A stretch of 25,330 nt of DNA. Source: Pelotomaculum sp. UBA3102 (GTDB lineage: Bacteria; Bacillota; Desulfotomaculia; Desulfotomaculales; Pelotomaculaceae). The stretch is from positions 1 to 25,330 of the forward strand of contig DFAQ01000054.1 of assembly GCA_002365865.1 (NCBI GenBank), read 5' to 3'. The notes beneath the pieces are model-generated. The model did no database searches. It saw only the letters and a list, made by a program, of their open reading frames with translations, and was not told the origin of the DNA. Shown piece after piece: positions 23,493 through 25,330 of this stretch (positions within the stretch are counted from its first letter, which is position 1; every line of letters begins with the position of its first letter). Made by a program: the position numbers and the translations under genes.

Positions 23493-23921
23493 ATGATCAA
23501 CCGTAATATAAACCAGTTACTCAAATTTGTCGCTGTCGGTTGTATAAACACGTTAATTGACTGGGCCGTTTATCTGGCTGTTTTAACGGCATTTCCGGCT
23601 GAAAACGCTTCATTTTATTCGGTTGCCAAAGGTTTCAGCTATTTTTGCGGCATTATCAACAGTTTCTTCATGAATAATGCCTGGACTTTTAAAAACCTGC
23701 CGGATAGAAAAGCGGGCACAAGATTGATCAAGTTTTTACTGGTCAACACAATAGGAGTCGGTCTCAACAGCGCCTCGATTTACTTCTTTTTAAATATAAA
23801 AACAGATCATACCACGGCATTGATTTTTGCCACGTTTATTACCTTTAGCTTTAATTTTACACTTAGCAAGCTGTGGGTATTCCGCAGGGGCAAAGTGGTT
23901 GCAAAAACAACCGGGGGTTAA
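23493..23921 (+). CDS. GtrA-family membrane protein
   Basis: This 142-aa protein has four hydrophobic segments and the GtrA start FVAVGCINTLIDWAVYL, then a SYFCGIINSFFMNNAWTF loop and a conserved end FTLSKLWVFRR. GtrA proteins are thought to move polyprenyl-phosphate sugars across the membrane. The ATG at 23493 has GAAAGG upstream; the frame start at 23460 lies inside the GT2 gene and is rejected. It lies between a synthase and a probable user of such sugars. Confidence 0.92.
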   Translation: MINRNINQLLKFVAVGCINTLIDWAVYLAVLTAFPAENASFYSVAKGFSYFCGIINSFFMNNAWTFKNLPDRKAGTRLIKFLLVNTIGVGLNSASIYFFLNIKTDHTTALIFATFITFSFNFTLSKLWVFRRGKVVAKTTGG

Positions 23922-23924
23922 TCA

Positions 23925-25028
23925 ATGTACAAAGGGGATTTGAAACGGGTTGTTTATCTTTATTTATTAAATAAATTTTTTATAATATTTTTAATCCTGC
24001 TTTCCAAAGAAGTACTCAGCCCGGTACTTCCGGCAGATGTTCAAGGAATACATTACCATACAGTACTGGATGCGCTCATTCAGTGGGACGCCGGATGGTA
24101 TTTAAGGATAGCGCAGTTTGGGTATGATTTTACCAGCGCCCCTTTTTTCCCCATGCTTCCTTTTTTAATATACCTGCTTACTTTTATCACCGGTAACGAA
24201 GTCACGGCCGGCCTTTTAATTTCTAACACAGCTCACTTAACAGCATGTATCTTACTTTACCGTCTGGTTAAAGAAGATTACCATACAGAAATTGCCACAC
24301 TTTCTGTATTTGTTTTCCTTTTCTTTCCCACTGCCATATTTTTCTCGTCCATATACTCGGAATCATTATTTCTGGCCTTTACTCTCGGCGCATTTTTCTG
24401 GGCCAGAAGGGGAAAATGGCTGGCAGCGTCGCTAACCGGAGCGTGCGCCGCTCTTACCAGAAATGTGGGGATAGTTATTTTTCTTTCCTTACTGTATATG
24501 CAGTACCAACACCACAATTACCGGTTAAACTTGAAAAAAGCCTCGCCACTCCTTTTAATACCTGCTTCATTGTTAATATTTATGGGCGTTTTGTTCATTT
24601 ATACCGGGGATCCCCTGGCATTTACCCATTCACTTAATACAAAAATCTGGGGTTACCGTCACTTCGCGTATCCCGGCGCAGGTCAACTCCTCAATCTAAA
24701 ACATTTTTTTTATTATAATAATTATCACAGCCTGTTTGAATCAGGAATGGCCCTGTTGTTCCTGTACCTGTTAGTTATGAGCTTTAAATACGTTAAAGAT
24801 CGGTCATTATTAATTTTCGCGGTACTCGGTTTTTTAATTCCCTTTTCCTCAGTGGTTAATAACGTGCCTTACGGTATGCCCAGGTATATTATTGTTTTAT
24901 TTCCCGGTTATATTACCCTGGCATGCCTGCTCCAGAAAAGCAAACTGGTCATTCCTTACGCGATAATAACTATTTTTCTTTTCACGGTAGTAAGTGTCAT
25001 GTTTTTTATTGGACGCTGGATAAGTTAA
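23925..25028 (+). CDS. PIG-V/Gpi18-like polytopic mannosyltransferase
   Basis: This 367-aa protein is mostly membrane-spanning (about nine or ten segments). It has the PIG-V-type external loop with QWDAGWYLRIAQFGY (the WD pair is the likely catalytic site), FFPMLPFLIY, and FFPTAIFFSSIYSESLFLAF, a stretch typical of COG5542. Such enzymes transfer a sugar from a lipid-phosphate donor on the outer side. It starts three bases after gtrA. The acceptor is unknown. Confidence 0.88.
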   Translation: MYKGDLKRVVYLYLLNKFFIIFLILLSKEVLSPVLPADVQGIHYHTVLDALIQWDAGWYLRIAQFGYDFTSAPFFPMLPFLIYLLTFITGNEVTAGLLISNTAHLTACILLYRLVKEDYHTEIATLSVFVFLFFPTAIFFSSIYSESLFLAFTLGAFFWARRGKWLAASLTGACAALTRNVGIVIFLSLLYMQYQHHNYRLNLKKASPLLLIPASLLIFMGVLFIYTGDPLAFTHSLNTKIWGYRHFAYPGAGQLLNLKHFFYYNNYHSLFESGMALLFLYLLVMSFKYVKDRSLLIFAVLGFLIPFSSVVNNVPYGMPRYIIVLFPGYITLACLLQKSKLVIPYAIITIFLFTVVSVMFFIGRWIS

Positions 25029-25044
25029 AATTAAAATTAATAAA

Positions 25045-25073
25045 TTGTTTCGTATATATTTATATGGTATAAT
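25045..25073 (+). promoter_or_regulatory. Sigma-A-type promoter of the zinc-ribbon gene
   Basis: TTGTTT (25045-25050), 17 bases, TATAAT (25068-25073). Transcription would begin near 25080, with a strong ribosome site at about 25100-25109. Confidence 0.75.
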
Positions 25074-25113
25074 TATCTATGAGGATTCTAATGTTTAAAA
25101 AGGAGGGGGTTTT

Positions 25114-25293
25114 TTGAACCAAGACAAAGATTTAAAGATGACCCTAAGAAAAGAATGCACCTACTGTAAAAGCTCGCGAGTAGAACAAAAAGGCGACAGT
25201 TGGCAGGTAGGTTCAGATAAAACTACAGCTCCGTCTTATACTAAATATATATGTTTAGATTGTGGTGAAAGGTTTATTGTTATAGATAAATAA
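25114..25293 (+). CDS. Small zinc-ribbon protein
   Basis: This gene starts with TTG (25114-25116) four to five bases after AAGGAGGGGG and encodes 59 residues. Two CxxC knuckles, CTYC and CLDC, are spaced about 35 residues apart and separated by a polar loop, which is a zinc-ribbon layout. The remainder is charged and the end is hydrophobic (ERFIVIDK). An ATG eight codons later is too far from the ribosome site. The gene has its own promoter. Function unknown; nucleic-acid or protein binding is typical of the fold but is not shown here. Confidence 0.8.
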   Translation: MNQDKDLKMTLRKECTYCKSSRVEQKGDSWQVGSDKTTAPSYTKYICLDCGERFIVIDK

Positions 25294-25318
25294 ATTTTTA
25301 AATTGATTTATCTATAAC
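25279..25318. repeat. AT-rich inverted repeat at the zinc-ribbon stop codon
   Basis: A 13-bp perfect inverted repeat (25279-25291 with 25306-25318), with a 14-base spacer, overlaps the last codons of the gene. No run of T follows within the window, so it is not assigned as a terminator. Confidence 0.55.
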
Positions 25319-25330
25319 TCAAGTTTGAAA

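Overview
The window looks like a chromosomal segment from an anaerobic, Gram-positive (Firmicutes) bacterium, most like the Desulfotomaculum/Pelotomaculum group. The basis is strong AGGAGG-type ribosome sites, frequent TTG/GTG starts, a SAM-I (S-box) riboswitch, a LexA/DinR-type SOS box, an Nfn-like flavoprotein pair, an FmdE protein, the anaerobe-type homocysteine genes (COG1900, NIL-ferredoxin, COG2122) and a sigma-54 activator. No lineage marker (rRNA, ribosomal protein) is present, so this is an inference. No tRNA, rRNA, CRISPR array, transposase or phage gene was seen.

Layout. 1-1.9 kb: the 3' end of a Zn/Cd-type P1B ATPase, then yedF (TusA + DsrE-like). 1.9-5.7 kb, minus strand: hyuA-hyuB, an ATP-dependent hydantoinase/oxoprolinase pair with a TAATG overlap. 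5.9-9.0 kb, plus: a cytoplasmic GAF-PAS histidine kinase, broken by an in-frame amber codon in its N box, and a sigma-54-dependent response regulator, closed by a strong terminator. 9.2-15.3 kb: a textbook -24/-12 sigma-54 promoter followed by five genes: an NfnA/NfnB-like pair and a three-subunit molybdenum hydroxylase (FAD, 2x[2Fe-2S], Mo). The operon ends in a perfect 56-bp palindrome that overlaps the last stop codon.

15.4-18.7 kb, plus: a short remnant of a P-loop NTPase, a SAM methyltransferase, an SOS-box-controlled Y-family DNA polymerase overlapping a small Cys-containing protein, and an FmdE-family protein. 18.7-21.3 kb, minus: a promoter and SAM-I riboswitch controlling three genes that match the alternative anaerobic homocysteine route (COG1900 synthase, NIL-ferredoxin, COG2122/UPF0280). 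21.4-22.6 kb, minus: small proteins (a Cys-containing 91-aa protein, a Cys-rich 48-aa peptide, a DUF378 membrane protein and a MoaD/ThiS-like protein). 22.8-25.0 kb, plus: GT2 glycosyltransferase, GtrA and a PIG-V-like mannosyltransferase, a lipid-linked sugar module. The window ends with a 59-aa zinc-ribbon protein behind its own promoter.

How it fits together. The sigma-54 regulator lies directly upstream of the only clear sigma-54 promoter, so it very probably activates the Nfn-hydroxylase operon. That operon would oxidise an organic (perhaps N-heterocyclic) substrate and pass electrons through an Nfn-type flavoprotein. The divergent hydantoinase pair could belong to the same catabolism. 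The homocysteine operon is predicted to be switched off by S-adenosylmethionine. The most unusual points are the amber codon in the kinase, the Nfn-hydroxylase operon, the riboswitch-controlled homocysteine operon, the 56-bp palindrome, the SOS box over the polymerase start, and a MoaD-like frame that runs through its own terminator hairpin.
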